NCBI GenBank assembly: GCA_036345935.2
Contig: JADWOT020001520.1
Location: 1-64,000, forward strand
Direction of reading: 5' to 3'
Length of the DNA stretch: 64,000 nucleotides
DNA from: Taenia hydatigena
Taxonomy: Eukaryota; Platyhelminthes; Cestoda; Cyclophyllidea; Taeniidae
Part shown: piece by piece, positions 22,893 through 34,140 of the stretch
Numbering within the stretch: the stretch's first letter is position 1
How the letters are laid out: each line of letters opens with the position of its first letter
Position numbers and translations under genes: made by a program
The notes under the pieces: generated by a model
What the model saw: the letters and a program-made list of their open reading frames with translations, nothing else
What the model was told of the DNA's origin: nothing
Database searches by the model: none

Positions 22893-25800
22893 AGATGGTG
22901 GGCCAGTCAGAATAACAAAAGCTAGCTTTGGTCAAGACAAATATTACTTGGCAGTATTATTGACAGAGTAGTTAACGCTGCCCCTGGGGACATCCTTCTG
23001 AATGGCATTCATCTTTCACTTCCACCGGCATACCTTACCGAGGCATTCCCACAAACCCAGTAGAGCCTACCTACAAATAGGCGATTCCTCCTCGTATCAT
23101 TAAAAGGCTGCAAGAAAGATGATTGATTATTAATTTCACCTCCTCATTTTGTAAGTTTTCAACCGCTCGCTTTCGACGCTTCATTTTTATCACCTTTTGT
23201 CCATATCCTTCCCCCATATTAAGGCAGACATCTCGTGGTAGAACACAGATGTCTCTTGATGGCTAAAAGGCGTTCAGCTGAAGGAGCAACATCCGGAAAA
23301 GAAAACCAAAGACAGGTCCTTTTGATAATGCGGAGCAATTTAAAGCACATAAGAATCGGCTTAGCTCTAGCATGCTGCAGGACGCATTCGGCATTCAATA
23401 TTCAGTCCTTGCTTTCAGATGCTTCCTGTTATGATCTCCAACAAATCCTTCCTAAAGTGCCATTCCACATAACTTTTTGTTGCATTGACTACTGAGCGTC
23501 AATCCAGTAATAAGCACTCCATTTTTAATTTGCACAGATTATTTGCATTCTTGTTATGGTGAAAAAAGCGATACAGTGCATGACTATGCCTAGACTCTTG
23601 TTCAGCAAAGGCTTGTACGCACATGACTTCGATTGGTCAAGTAGAGTCATCGTAGCAGAAGGAAAAGTCGGAATGAACCGAGGTTGCTAAATCTTATCAG
23701 CCCACAAGCATTTGGTGGGATAACCTAAAGTGTATGCGCGCCTTGAGAATCTACCATCTGTGATGATGGTGTCAACCAGTCAGACTTTCTGCACTGGCCT
23801 TAAAGGGCACTACCAAACTTGTCAATCATTATCGTGCCAGCAAGGCATGCGGATTCAAATCGCCCGCCAAAAATACGTAATCCTCCTAATAGGTCTAAGC
23901 CATAGGCTTTCGTTAAATACGCCCTTACTTTTGTGCATGTTATCATCCCTACTACCCATCGGATAGTTTCGTGGGGCCCTTTGATTCGCGCCATTTCAGA
24001 AAAAAAACAACTTTTAAAAAGGCTGATTGCTAATAATCCCTCCTTAGGGCCTTCTCACCTACTCAGTCGGTCATTGCATTGGTCACTAGGACTGCGGTGG
24101 TTCTATCGAAGAGCAGTTGTGCCAGCATTCAAGCAAGTCAGCACGCAACCTGTGGCCCCACTTTGAGAGAAACCGTTAGAAAGGAGTTGGACCATGGCTA
24201 AGGCAGTGCATCCTCCAAATCGTATGAAATGAGGGCGTCTATGCACAGAGATGTAAATAGCATTGCGGTTGGCATAGCCTATCCATTAACGGAACTCTGA
24301 TCCTGCTCCCACTTACGCCCGTTCAGCGTAGCTGTTGTATACAGGGTGAATGTAATGGTCAAGGCAAAGGCGGCAAGCACCACAGAAAGGTGACTACAAT
24401 ACCAAGTGTGTACTGCAATCGTACAGGCAAAGACATCATCTCTTGGGAGGGATACTGGTACTCAAATGTTAACGAATTTTCTACATTTTTCCTGCACACG
24501 TTCCACTTTCCTGTCTCCAATCGAATTATGGAGCATGAAATTGGCTGACACATGCACTTTGTAAATATTACAAAGCTGTCAAACAAAGTAAGCAAGTGGT
24601 TCGCGTAAGAGTTAACGTCTTCTTTGAGCATCACTCTTTATGCTAAAGCAAGTTAAGGGTGAAATCGTGTGGTCAAAATCACAAATACTAGTTGTTTGTT
24701 TCCTGCAAAGAAATATTATTAGATAATGAAGAACCTCTACTGCGCTGCAGACAACGAAACCGCATTGCAAATGATAGTAAGGTAATGGCCCCGAGACAGC
24801 GTTGTCACAATCAAACAGAAATGTAGGCTACTATCACCACGTAGCAACAGTAAGTATCGCATAATCTACTGTGCATTAGCTTCGTTAACTGTCGTCCTCC
24901 GGTCTGACTTGCAACTGTTATAGATCACATCAAGAGGACTGCAAACACTCTTCTTGGGGCATGAAAGAGACGATTTATTCCATGGGAATGGGAAACAGAA
25001 CAGCATTAATTCAGCCCATTGACTCGAAAACTTCTTCACTGACCCATCTTGTCAGAAACGAATTCTTTTATCTCCCGTTCGTTCCCTTATCTTTGTCCTT
25101 GCATACCTCGCACAAATTATCAGCGAGTAGCTGCTCACTAAGGCCAATGGTCTCAAAATACATTGACATGCATTAATGGAGCCTGCACAAAATAGTTGGT
25201 GACACATTCAGATTTTTGCTGCTATTTAGTGATGCAGTATCACAGGACCTAGTGAGTTAGCGGTAATTGCTATGCGTCTAAAAGAAAACGGTGTTAATGA
25301 TAATTATTATTAATCCTGGGTAAACCGAATCGTGAGCGGTTCGTCCGACTGTTATACAGCACTGTACAGCAAAAATCTACTTTGGTTGAAGTCAGTGTTG
25401 GGTAGGATCGGAACGCGTTTCTCTGCTCATCGAATCCCTTCCACTCTTCCACCACATTCCGACTGCTCTTACGGGAAATTTATGTCGAACTTGACAACAA
25501 GCAGTATTGACATTGGAGCTCATGACCCAACATTCGTAAACGAGAAATCGCAGAATCTAATCTCTTTATATCAGATCGATGAGAGTGCTGCAGTAGTTAT
25601 ACTGTCGACGATCCCACCGGTCAAGCTGCAAATTGTGATCACCAGTTGAGTTTTTGACCTTTCAAGCAACGCTCAATAGTCAGGTCCTTTCAGCGATTTC
25701 ATTTAGGCTAGAGACTTTGCTCGGTTGTGCACGCATTAATGCGAACTCAGGTGATCACATGCGCTAATGGTCACTGCACGCATTTTTGATGCTGAAGCGA

Positions 25801-26902
25801 TCTTAGCATTTAGGTAGACAGGATCAAACTTTTTCTCCTATTCTTAGCATCCGTCAATGCCTATACCATCGATATACTTGGAAATCGCTAAAGCAAAGAC
25901 GCACAACATAACCGACAGCCACTCCAGAAACTAGTTTTAATAGGATCAGTGAGGCAGCTGCAAAGGAATGATAGTGAGCAAAAGCCAACATTTGGCTAAC
26001 CAGTCAGCTCAGATAGCATTTAATAAAAGCGCCAACGTTGACAAAAATGAGACAAAGATGAGAGCAAAGTGTCCTGAGTCATTCGAGAGCGGCATCATGC
26101 CAATGAGGCTGGCATTTTTGTGCAACCCAACCACAGCCAAGGTCTAAAATTGAGCGGACAATTATAGGGGTTGTTAATAAAATAGATGCAACACTGTACG
26201 CTCTTTTTCACGTCAAAATTACTTCGTTTCGCAAAAAAAAGAGAGGGATCCTTTTTAAACTTGGCAGTGGGAGTGACTGCAGCACACAATCAGATATCTT
26301 ATGAGCACCGTCTTTGCTGTTGCGTTGTCCTGGATGAACGGGGGTGTGAGGCTAAGTATTTGAAAGCAAAGTAGTGAAGGAAAGGAAAGAGATTTATTTG
26401 CAGTTGACTTTGTGGTTGCCAAATCGACAACTCTTCTTCATAGTTGCTATCGAAATTACCGCGTGTCTTAATGTTGCTTACATACACTATGATGTGGGAT
26501 AAACTAGGAATTTAGGGTCATAATCAAGTAAGTGGGTGAGTTTGGCACGCTCTAATGATGTGCGGCAAGCTACATCGCTTAAAAACAGGCTTTATTCTTT
26601 GCATGAGCATCTTATTTACCCAAAAGCAAGAAGCGCGTTTCTAAGGCGCAGAAGTCTTCTGAGTAAACAACCGATGTGGTCACTGCAGTAGATTACATGC
26701 TTGAATCAACAAATTAAAGATTTTCTTGACAAGCAGCCTCTCATCCCTTACATGTAAACTAAATTTTTAGTAGCTCTTTAGCTAGAGTACACGACGAAGA
26801 GATAAGTAATTGATTTGCAATGAAATTTAACCACAGGATCTCATTATTCAGAATCTTAGCCCTGCACGCGACTTACGCTCCTCTGGGTTTTACTCACATG
26901 TA
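22893..26902. other. Gene-poor stretch downstream of copy A
   Basis: It may hold the 3' part of the gypsy element (integrase, LTR), but I found no HHCC or DDE signature that survives. Short frames only, the longest being 105 codons at 25332-25649 without an ATG start. No RNA genes seen. Confidence 0.4.
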
Positions 26903-27175
26903 ATGCTGAGGACAGATCGAGAAGGTTATTTTGCTTATCCATTGAATTCATCACATACTCTCTTGCAAGTTTTCACCCAGCTCAATAACCTCTGCACTAA
27001 AATGCGCAACTATAGGTACACAAGGTGCTTCGCCACATTCAAGAACTCTATCTTAAAACTTGCACATTTGGCTCGTGACCATCATGATAAGCGCCTTTCA
27101 ATTTTAGATACACCATGCGCATCGAATTCTGTGTGTGCGACCACGTACATACGTACACAAGTAAAAGGTGTGTAG
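26903..27175 (+). CDS. Possible degenerate bromodomain exon
   Basis: A 90-codon frame with an ATG start. Residues 4-15 (TDREGYFAYPLN) resemble the beginning of a bromodomain (helix Z to ZA loop, KDxxGxFxxPV). Residues 32-60 (LCTKMRNYRYTRCFATFKNSI) resemble the PMDLxTMxxKIxxxxYxxxxxFxxDI segment. The conserved PMD and the acetyl-lysine-binding Asn followed by Tyr are not present in recognisable form (the matching region reads LARDHHDK). If real it is a broken or very divergent acetyl-lysine reader. Similarity is judged by eye over short stretches and could be chance. Confidence 0.25.
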   Translation: MLRTDREGYFAYPLNSSHTLLQVFTQLNNLCTKMRNYRYTRCFATFKNSILKLAHLARDHHDKRLSILDTPCASNSVCATTYIRTQVKGV

Positions 27176-28082
27176 TTGTGTACAAGTATTTGTGCTTATG
27201 AATAATCTGAGCCCAAATAATGAGGAATAGCACAACAATCAGTCAAATAACGTATATTACATCACGTTTATAGCATTGAATATATGTTTTTCGTGATCAC
27301 TGGCCACCTCTCACTTAAAAAGTGTATTCAGACAAGCATCGTAGCAGTGTTGCTACTTCCTAAGACTGCTCAACCCTTAGATGAAAAATAAGGTACGGTC
27401 ATCAATTACGAGATGTTCGTAAGACCATGGGCTAATAAAACTTTGGCATATCCATGAAAAACATAAACAGGATTATTTCGCCTCACCATTCAACCAAGAC
27501 TAATGTCAACAAATAAACATTAAATTTACGATTGCTGTCCTAAATCAATGAAAACTAAAAGCGTACAGACGCTCGCAGCAGATTCGCTAAAGTGAATGTG
27601 AGACATGGATAATTTAGCAGTAAACAAAATTTGTGAATGGTGTTATGCTTTCTGTATCATGGAGTTACTACTAGCAGGCGATCACTGAAATCCATTCTTA
27701 GCCTCATCGTTAACACCCCTGAATTACTATATCCAGGAGTGCTTTTGGACCCCAAATATACAGCCTACGCTTTAATATAACAAAGAGTATTAAATGGCAG
27801 CTACCCACCTATCTACTTACACACTCGCTCCATCTGTTTGGATGTGGTGTGAGTGCACGATGCTAGAGCGGGTAGCTGTTAAGGAAACAAGAAATGGTAA
27901 AGCCGAGGCGATGAGGCAGGCAAAACTCAACCTTTTTACAAGTGCTCTGGCCCCCTGGACTTCGGGGAATGCTAAACATTCATCTCTTACTCCTTCCATG
28001 TCCACGGGTGCTATACGCGACTCCACTGGTGACATGTCAAATACTGCGCATGTGTCATAACGGTGAAGCATGGTATCTGGTC
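27176..28082. other. Gene-poor stretch with a bidirectionally open patch
   Basis: At 27794-28071 both strands are open for 84-88 codons and GC content is raised, as for an old exon or repeat, but no family is recognised on either strand. The rest is AT-rich without signal. Confidence 0.4.
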
Positions 28083-28235
28083 GAAGGAGGGAGGGTGGTA
28101 ACAGGGGTAGGTGAGAAAAGTAAGAAGAGAAGGGTGGAAGGCTAATGGAAAGTGAATATAAGGAAATGAGTGCAAAGGTAAAGTAATAGAAAGGAGTTGG
28201 TAGTAAGAGAGTGAAGTGAAAATCAGGACAGATGA
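28083..28235 (+). other. Purine-rich tract with G-runs
   Basis: About 150 bases strongly enriched in A and G on the plus strand. It starts with ggagggagggtgg followed by gggg, which could form a two-tetrad G-quadruplex. No coding signal. Such tracts often mark repeat bodies; a tRNA-like unit follows on the opposite strand. Confidence 0.6.
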
Positions 28236-28400
28236 TCGGCGTTGATGAAGCAGGTCAGTAGGTCAGGACGATATCCGAATAGCATCGATGTCGAGGATTC
28301 AAGCCTCCCACAAGGCATGGTAACTTCTTACCTTCCATTTTTAGTACACCTATCCGTCCAGCTGCAATGCTCTGTTCGACCCAAATGGCGCTACTACAAG

Positions 28401-28467
28401 CAGCGGGACCCTAGCTCACAGTGTTCTGATCAGTAGCAAGGGACCCTGTCCATTAGGCCACGGAACC
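28401..28467 (-). repeat. Degenerate tRNA-derived element (SINE head)
   Basis: On the minus strand, GTGGCCTAATGGACAGGG is an A-box-like stretch close to that of the tRNA-Arg at 54.7 kb (GTGGCCTAATGGATAGAG). About 40 bases on, AGCTAGGGTCCCGCTG looks like a T-arm that has lost its TTCGA core. No cloverleaf can be closed, so this is a relic of a tRNA-derived short repeat. Confidence 0.42.
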
Positions 28468-31345
28468 AATGCTTATTCTGATATATTTGGATTACATATT
28501 TGCAAATACTCTCACATTTGATTCTTTCACATCACACTCATTGCCTACAGCACGTCAGCACCTTTTTTGAAAAGATGCATCAACTGTTCCTCTCCTCCTT
28601 CTTTCTATGGATTTTACGCCATCTTATAAAATCGCGGTTAGCGATTGGTGACTAACTGTGACAGGGCTTAGCTGTCCATCAGATAACAGCGTCACGACCT
28701 AAACATTTGGACTTCTTAAAGAGGTGACATTGGATACAGCTCAGCTGGACCCCGCATTCCTACTAATCAAGGATAGATTTTCAGTTACAGTCACGATAAA
28801 ATTAGGTCAGATCACAATTTTTAGCATCGTAAGTACAGCTTTCCTTTTATTAAATAGCGCAGATAAAAATATTTTAATTTTTGGACTAATTCTATAACAT
28901 TGGCAAATTAGGGGCAAACTGCTTAAAATATCTAGCTTTTTTACCGTTAAATGGAAGGCAATAGCCTTCTTTTGGTTATAAGGATGATATTGTCGCCTTG
29001 GGGCAAGCTGTTACTCACATGTGTCCTGTCTGCAAAAATGAATGAACAAAAATCACATAATTCAACAAAATCGCATTTAACGAGCATTTAGCCCTTGAAA
29101 AAATGATTTCTTGCACTCGATTGACCTGCACTTACCTCCACAACAATAGCATGTACAATTGTGGATAGACCGCCATGGATGGCTTAACAGAGGCTTAAGA
29201 CATCCAAGTGGAATCTCTAAAAATATAAGAGAAACCTATACGGCCTGTGCATGCTAGCGTTTCGAGCACAGAAGCAAGAAATAAAGCAAGTAAAGCGTGA
29301 AATGCTCAGTTGGCATAATACTAATGCAAGGAAAGCACAATTGAAGGCCGTTGGTAAGAGTCCCAGATTGCGTCAATCTCAGCCATTTCGTTTGGTCAAA
29401 TTTGGAGCAACAGCGTGATGACCGCACTACTGCATCCAAGCTAACGCAGCTAGCAAGGGCTGACAAGCGCCGGTGGACGAAATCGCTGTACTAAACTACT
29501 CTTGAAAGTGTGATCTAACAGCAGGTTTCATTAAATTTGGCTGATCCAAACTTGCTTTCGTTGTGCAGGCCTCATCAAAACTCGTGAGCTAATTTGGACT
29601 AACCTTTGCAGTGGTCAAGAGAATTTTCTAGGTGTGTAGGCCACCTAAAAGTGAGTACCTGAAATGTCTACTTGATTGCTTCCATTGAACATGAGGCGAC
29701 AAGTGAAAGCAAATCTCTTTGCAGGGTATTAATCAACAGCTTTTGATGTGAAAATAGCAAACCCTAGTTTTTGCTCTGAGTTTATTAAATTGCAAATTAA
29801 TTTGACTATCTAGCCATTCCATTAGTTCTAGGGGCATAAATGCCAAGGATGGAAAGACTAATTCCGTGCCGTTAGCAGTCGGGTCCGCCGCAGTTACGAC
29901 AGGCACAAACCAGTGAATGTGAACTAACTCATTCCAACAATTTCCTCAACTGCCTTCATTGCCTCAATTACCCACGTGCCAGGGTGCATGTGCGCAGCTT
30001 GCCCAGCTTTAAGCATTTTCACCCGTAGAATGAGGGTAGTTTCAAAAGGCACAACTCGCCATGCTTTGCTCAAGCCACGGCAAATTATGATTTGTTTGGC
30101 TTCGTTTCCTTGACCCATGTGATTGGTATTTTAAGACCACCAAACTTTGTCTCTGCGCATTTTCACCATGTTGCCCATTTATGTGTTGGGTGTTTGGTTG
30201 AAGTAACAACTAAACGTAGACGCGTTGCACAGCATATGTGGGGTGCAATGAACACATTAAAATCATCACAGTAATGCGCATGCCTTGCACCACGTAGACG
30301 TAAAGCTCTTGAATTTCGTTAGAGTACTCGTGAGCCACTCCTAAGCATTATAAGATGGTGAGCTATTTAGTTAGGCATTTGATAATGTGAGATTGGAGTT
30401 GCACACCCATTCCAGTTCCAAAATACAATGAATGGACTTAAGTGGCGAAGGTTAAAGTAGTTAATGGGCTTGCATTGACAATCGCCTATGTATTTGCAAG
30501 ATTGATGCGACGGAAAATAGATGCACGAAAGTCGGTCAGGGAGGTGGCACAGCATGTCGAAAGGTGGTGGCACTAGAAGGTAGAGGAAAGGATTCGTAAT
30601 TTTAATGCTCAAAGAGCATCGTATTTTTTTAACTGGAAATAGTGACGAGGTGGAATTGTGCGGCAGTGTGTTATAAGCTCTTGATTAAGGAAGAAAGACA
30701 GCTATCATTGGACGACACATTTCTTAAGGGAACGATTTATTTTTCGGCCTCAGTCTGATAATCGGCCTTACCACAGCTGCCACTGGTGTTTAAAGCATTC
30801 GCACCATAATGGTAGTTTGCTAAGAGGAAAGGGGTAGTGCAATGATGTGACGACACCACGTTCCCTTCACCTAGCCATCCGTTCATAGAAACCGTTAACA
30901 GTGCTAAATTGCATCCCCGCAAGATTACTCACATTGTGCTTGGTCAGTGAAAGACAAACAAATAAGCGCAATGTTTGTTCCATTACCTCTTTTAATCCGC
31001 GGACAACATTATGGCGCGAAAAGAGTAAAAAACAGATAGATGATGAGAAGATGGCAGTGATACGGAGTTCATCTGCATTCACTTCTCTTAGATACAGCAA
31101 ATGACATGTTAGATAAATCTAAAGCAGAACAACCATAAATCCAACTTTCTCAAATAGACTATTAATGCATTGTCCAGCCAACCGTCAGCTGCTGAAATCA
31201 CTTGCATTACAGATTGTTTAAATCAGGTTTTCTACACCCATATTTTAGATATGCCAAGGATTCTACCCAGATAATCAAAATAGTGGCCCAGGAGTAGATG
31301 CCTTCATTATGAAGAATACCAGAAGTGGTGAATGCAGTGAATATT
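28468..31345. other. Gene-free stretch
   Basis: Short frames only; none exceeds 90 codons or shows a domain. No duplicated sequence or RNA fold was recognised. Confidence 0.5.
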
Positions 31346-32190
31346 TACAAGGATTTTGCTGAGAATAAACGGAACTTGCAAAATGGACAAACAGTGCCGA
31401 GCACTAGGATGAACATAAAAGACGTTGTAACAGAAGCATGCATCTTGCCATTGTCATTGACTTCACCGGTGACATGCGTGCAGATCAAGCAGCAGCACGT
31501 GTTGCGAGTGACATGTTGTTCTGTCTTGTTCTGCCTGATGTCCAAATAGAACCGGTACCGTGATGTAAGGTTAAGGCTGCTGTGCTTCACTTTTAAAGGT
31601 TATATCGATTGAGCGCGTGGAGTCAAGCATTATCTCAAGTAGTTTGTCGCGCTCTACCTCTCCGAGAACAAGCATTATTCTTGATAAGATCAGCTGTTTA
31701 AGCTAAAACATTCTGAATATTGTGGCACAAAATTACTTCTACCCTTTTTCCGACTCAACAGCCGTGATAAGTTTGGGTTTTATGTATTTGGAGACGAAGC
31801 GGCATGAGGTCAGTCACCTCTGTGTCATTGCAAGCATTCTTTCGCCAGCATTCAGGGCCGATCCATGAGTTATTAACACATGCTTGTATTGTGCAACTTA
31901 TGAAGGCCTTTTTGCCAGCCATATCTGATCCGTTAATAGAATTATGTGGATAGGTAAGCTGACGTGAGCGGAGGCACTCCCAACCACTGCCCTGTTTTGC
32001 CATTGCAAATTATACACAGTCCTGCTTTAATTTAATTGCCATGGGATCTCTTCTTTGTAGAGGACCTAACATTATAAGACATGCAACGCACCCACAGCAT
32101 GTTGTATAGCCAATAAATACAAAAACTTGTGTGAACGAAAGCAAAGAATGAACATTGAGTGCGCTAAGGCCGACCCAGCACTGCGAAGTT
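31346..32190 (+). repeat. Tandem duplication, unit 1 (about 845 bp)
   Basis: Starts at tacaaggattttgctgagaa and ends with gcgctaaggccgacccagca and ctgcgaagtt, directly joined to unit 2, which begins tacaagaattttactgagaa. Two frames stay protein-like in both units. On the plus strand one reads AIVIDFTGDMRADQAAARVA in unit 1 (AIVIDFTVDMRVDQAAVRAA in unit 2). A minus-strand frame reads TTSFMFILVLGTVCPFCKFR in both. Neither is recognised. Confidence 0.9.
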
Positions 32191-32911
32191 TACAAGAATT
32201 TTACTGAGAATAAACGGAACTTGCAAAATGGACAAACAGTGCCAAGCACTAGGATGAACATAAAAGACGTTGTAATAGAAGCATGCCTCTTGCCATTGTC
32301 ATTGACTTCACCGTTGACATGCGTGTAGATCAGGCAGCAGTACGTGCTGCGAGCGACATGGTATTCGGTCTTGTCCTACCTGATGTCCGAATAGAATCGG
32401 CACCGTGATGTGAGGCTAATTAAGACTGCACTACTTCACTTCCCAAAGGTTATATTGATTAAGCGCGTGGAGTCAAGCAATCTCTTAAGCCGTGAGCCGC
32501 ACTCTACCTCTCCGAGAACAAGTTTTTTCTTAGTGAGATCAAGCTGCTTAAGCTAAAACATCCTGCACATTGTGGCACAAAATTATTTGTACTCATTATT
32601 CCGACTCGACAGCCATGATGAGCCTGGGATCTATGTATTCAGAGACGCAGCGGCATGAGATCAGTCACGTCTGTCATTGCAAACATTCACACGCCAACAT
32701 TCAGGGCCCATCCATGAGTTATTAACATATGCCTGCATTGTGCAAGTATATTAGCTTACGTGAGCGGAGGCACCCCAGCCACTGCCCTGTTTTGCCATTG
32801 CAAATTATACACAGTCTTAATTGAATTTAATTGCCATTATAAGACACGCAACGCATCCACAGCATGTTGCGTGGACTGAGAGCGCTAAGGACGACCCAGC
32901 ACTGCGAAGTT
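32191..32911 (+). repeat. Tandem duplication, unit 2 (about 721 bp)
   Basis: Second direct unit. It is shorter because of deletions, mainly in its last third (the stretch with aaggcctttttgccagccat and the one with cttctttgtagaggacc in unit 1 are missing). It ends with actgcgaagtt at 32911 like unit 1. Many point differences show that the duplication is not recent. Confidence 0.9.
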
Positions 32912-33913
32912 TTCGCAGGCTTATATTCACCGGATTAAGGCTGGGCTAGATGCAATTCCTGCGCCTCGTTGCATCCAAAACTTCGTGATTTAGAGACTTC
33001 GCTTTAAATGCGTTGTTAAAACCGGAATCTGCAATTCTGTAGTTAACGTAAAATCAAACAGCGTCTCCGTGGATGTCCTATAGCTAACTCATTCGCATGG
33101 ACAATCTTTAGGTTAACTAAAACTGATAAATTACTAGTAAAAAACGCTTAAATGCTCTGCGGGCCCCACCAAAGTTCATCTAATTTTGTTTTAATTACAT
33201 AGAAGCAGCAAAGCTGTTCTACGATACACTGGGCAAGCTGAACAATGTGCAAACAGGTCAGTTAAGAGGTTTCAAACATGTGTGGAATGAGATACTGAAG
33301 TGGTATTACGAGATAGCTGACAAAAACACCAGGATCAATCTAATTCTGCCACTCAGATCAAAACGAGTGCCCATTTACTCAGCGTTTTATTTTCTAATAA
33401 CCTGACACAAAATCTCCATTGGAAAACACACATACCTATGCACGCTGACATGAGCATAAATGCATTCGCACTTATTTCCTTAGGTGTAAATGAAAATGGA
33501 AACGCGCACCTCTAAATGGAATAAAGCCTGCTACTCTGGTGCCGAAGCGAGTGTGATTGTTATTAAACTGACTGCTCTGAACATCACAGAGCATATTACG
33601 CAATTGTATAACACCATCCTGGTGAAGAGCATGTCGTGGTCCATGAGATCACGCAACAAAGCTTACAGCGCTTGCAGTGGTCCAAGCGCGTATGATTAAC
33701 ATTCGGATATTCAGCCAAATCTTTAAGCAACATACATATGTGTCAGAGTTTATCGCAATTCACTTCCCCCTTTCTTCCTTAAATGATGAGCTGCTTTTGA
33801 TTTAGCTTTCCCCAGCTAAGTATAATAGGCTTTTATCGAAAACGACTATTGGTGCATTAGGCATTTCGGAGGGCAAAAAGCATTGCTCTTTTTCTATAAA
33901 TTAGAGCAATGAA
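32912..33913. other. Gene-free stretch
   Basis: AT-rich, short frames only. A 69-codon plus frame at 33490-33699 has no recognisable domain. Confidence 0.5.
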
Positions 33914-34140
33914 CCGCAGATGACACCCGGACCCGGAATCTTAAGAGCAAAAGAAGATGCGTAATCCATTCCACCACTACGGCTCTGATTTTATTACCTT
34001 CCTGCATTTCTGGTTTCATTGATCCATTGCTACGGCTGCTAGCACTCCTCTTTACTCCCCATTGCATGGCACTTAGTGAAACATTTCTTCTCCGCATAGC
34101 CTGTGTGCCGACACTTCCGATGCAGAATAGCACCAGGCTA
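33914..34140 (-). repeat. tRNA-headed SINE-like repeat, family S1, copy 2
   Basis: On the minus strand, 33984-33914 has an A-box-like part (GCCGTAGTGGTGGAATGGAT) and, about 40 bases later, a T-arm-like part (GATTCCGGGTCCGGGTGTC) whose TTCGA core is altered. The upstream sequence (34140-33990) matches the repeat at 3.5-3.77 kb, including the segment tgtgccgacacttccgatgc on the plus strand and ctgattttattacc. The fold is too poor for a working tRNA. A 143-codon minus-strand frame (33894-34325) runs through it and is probably incidental. Confidence 0.58.
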
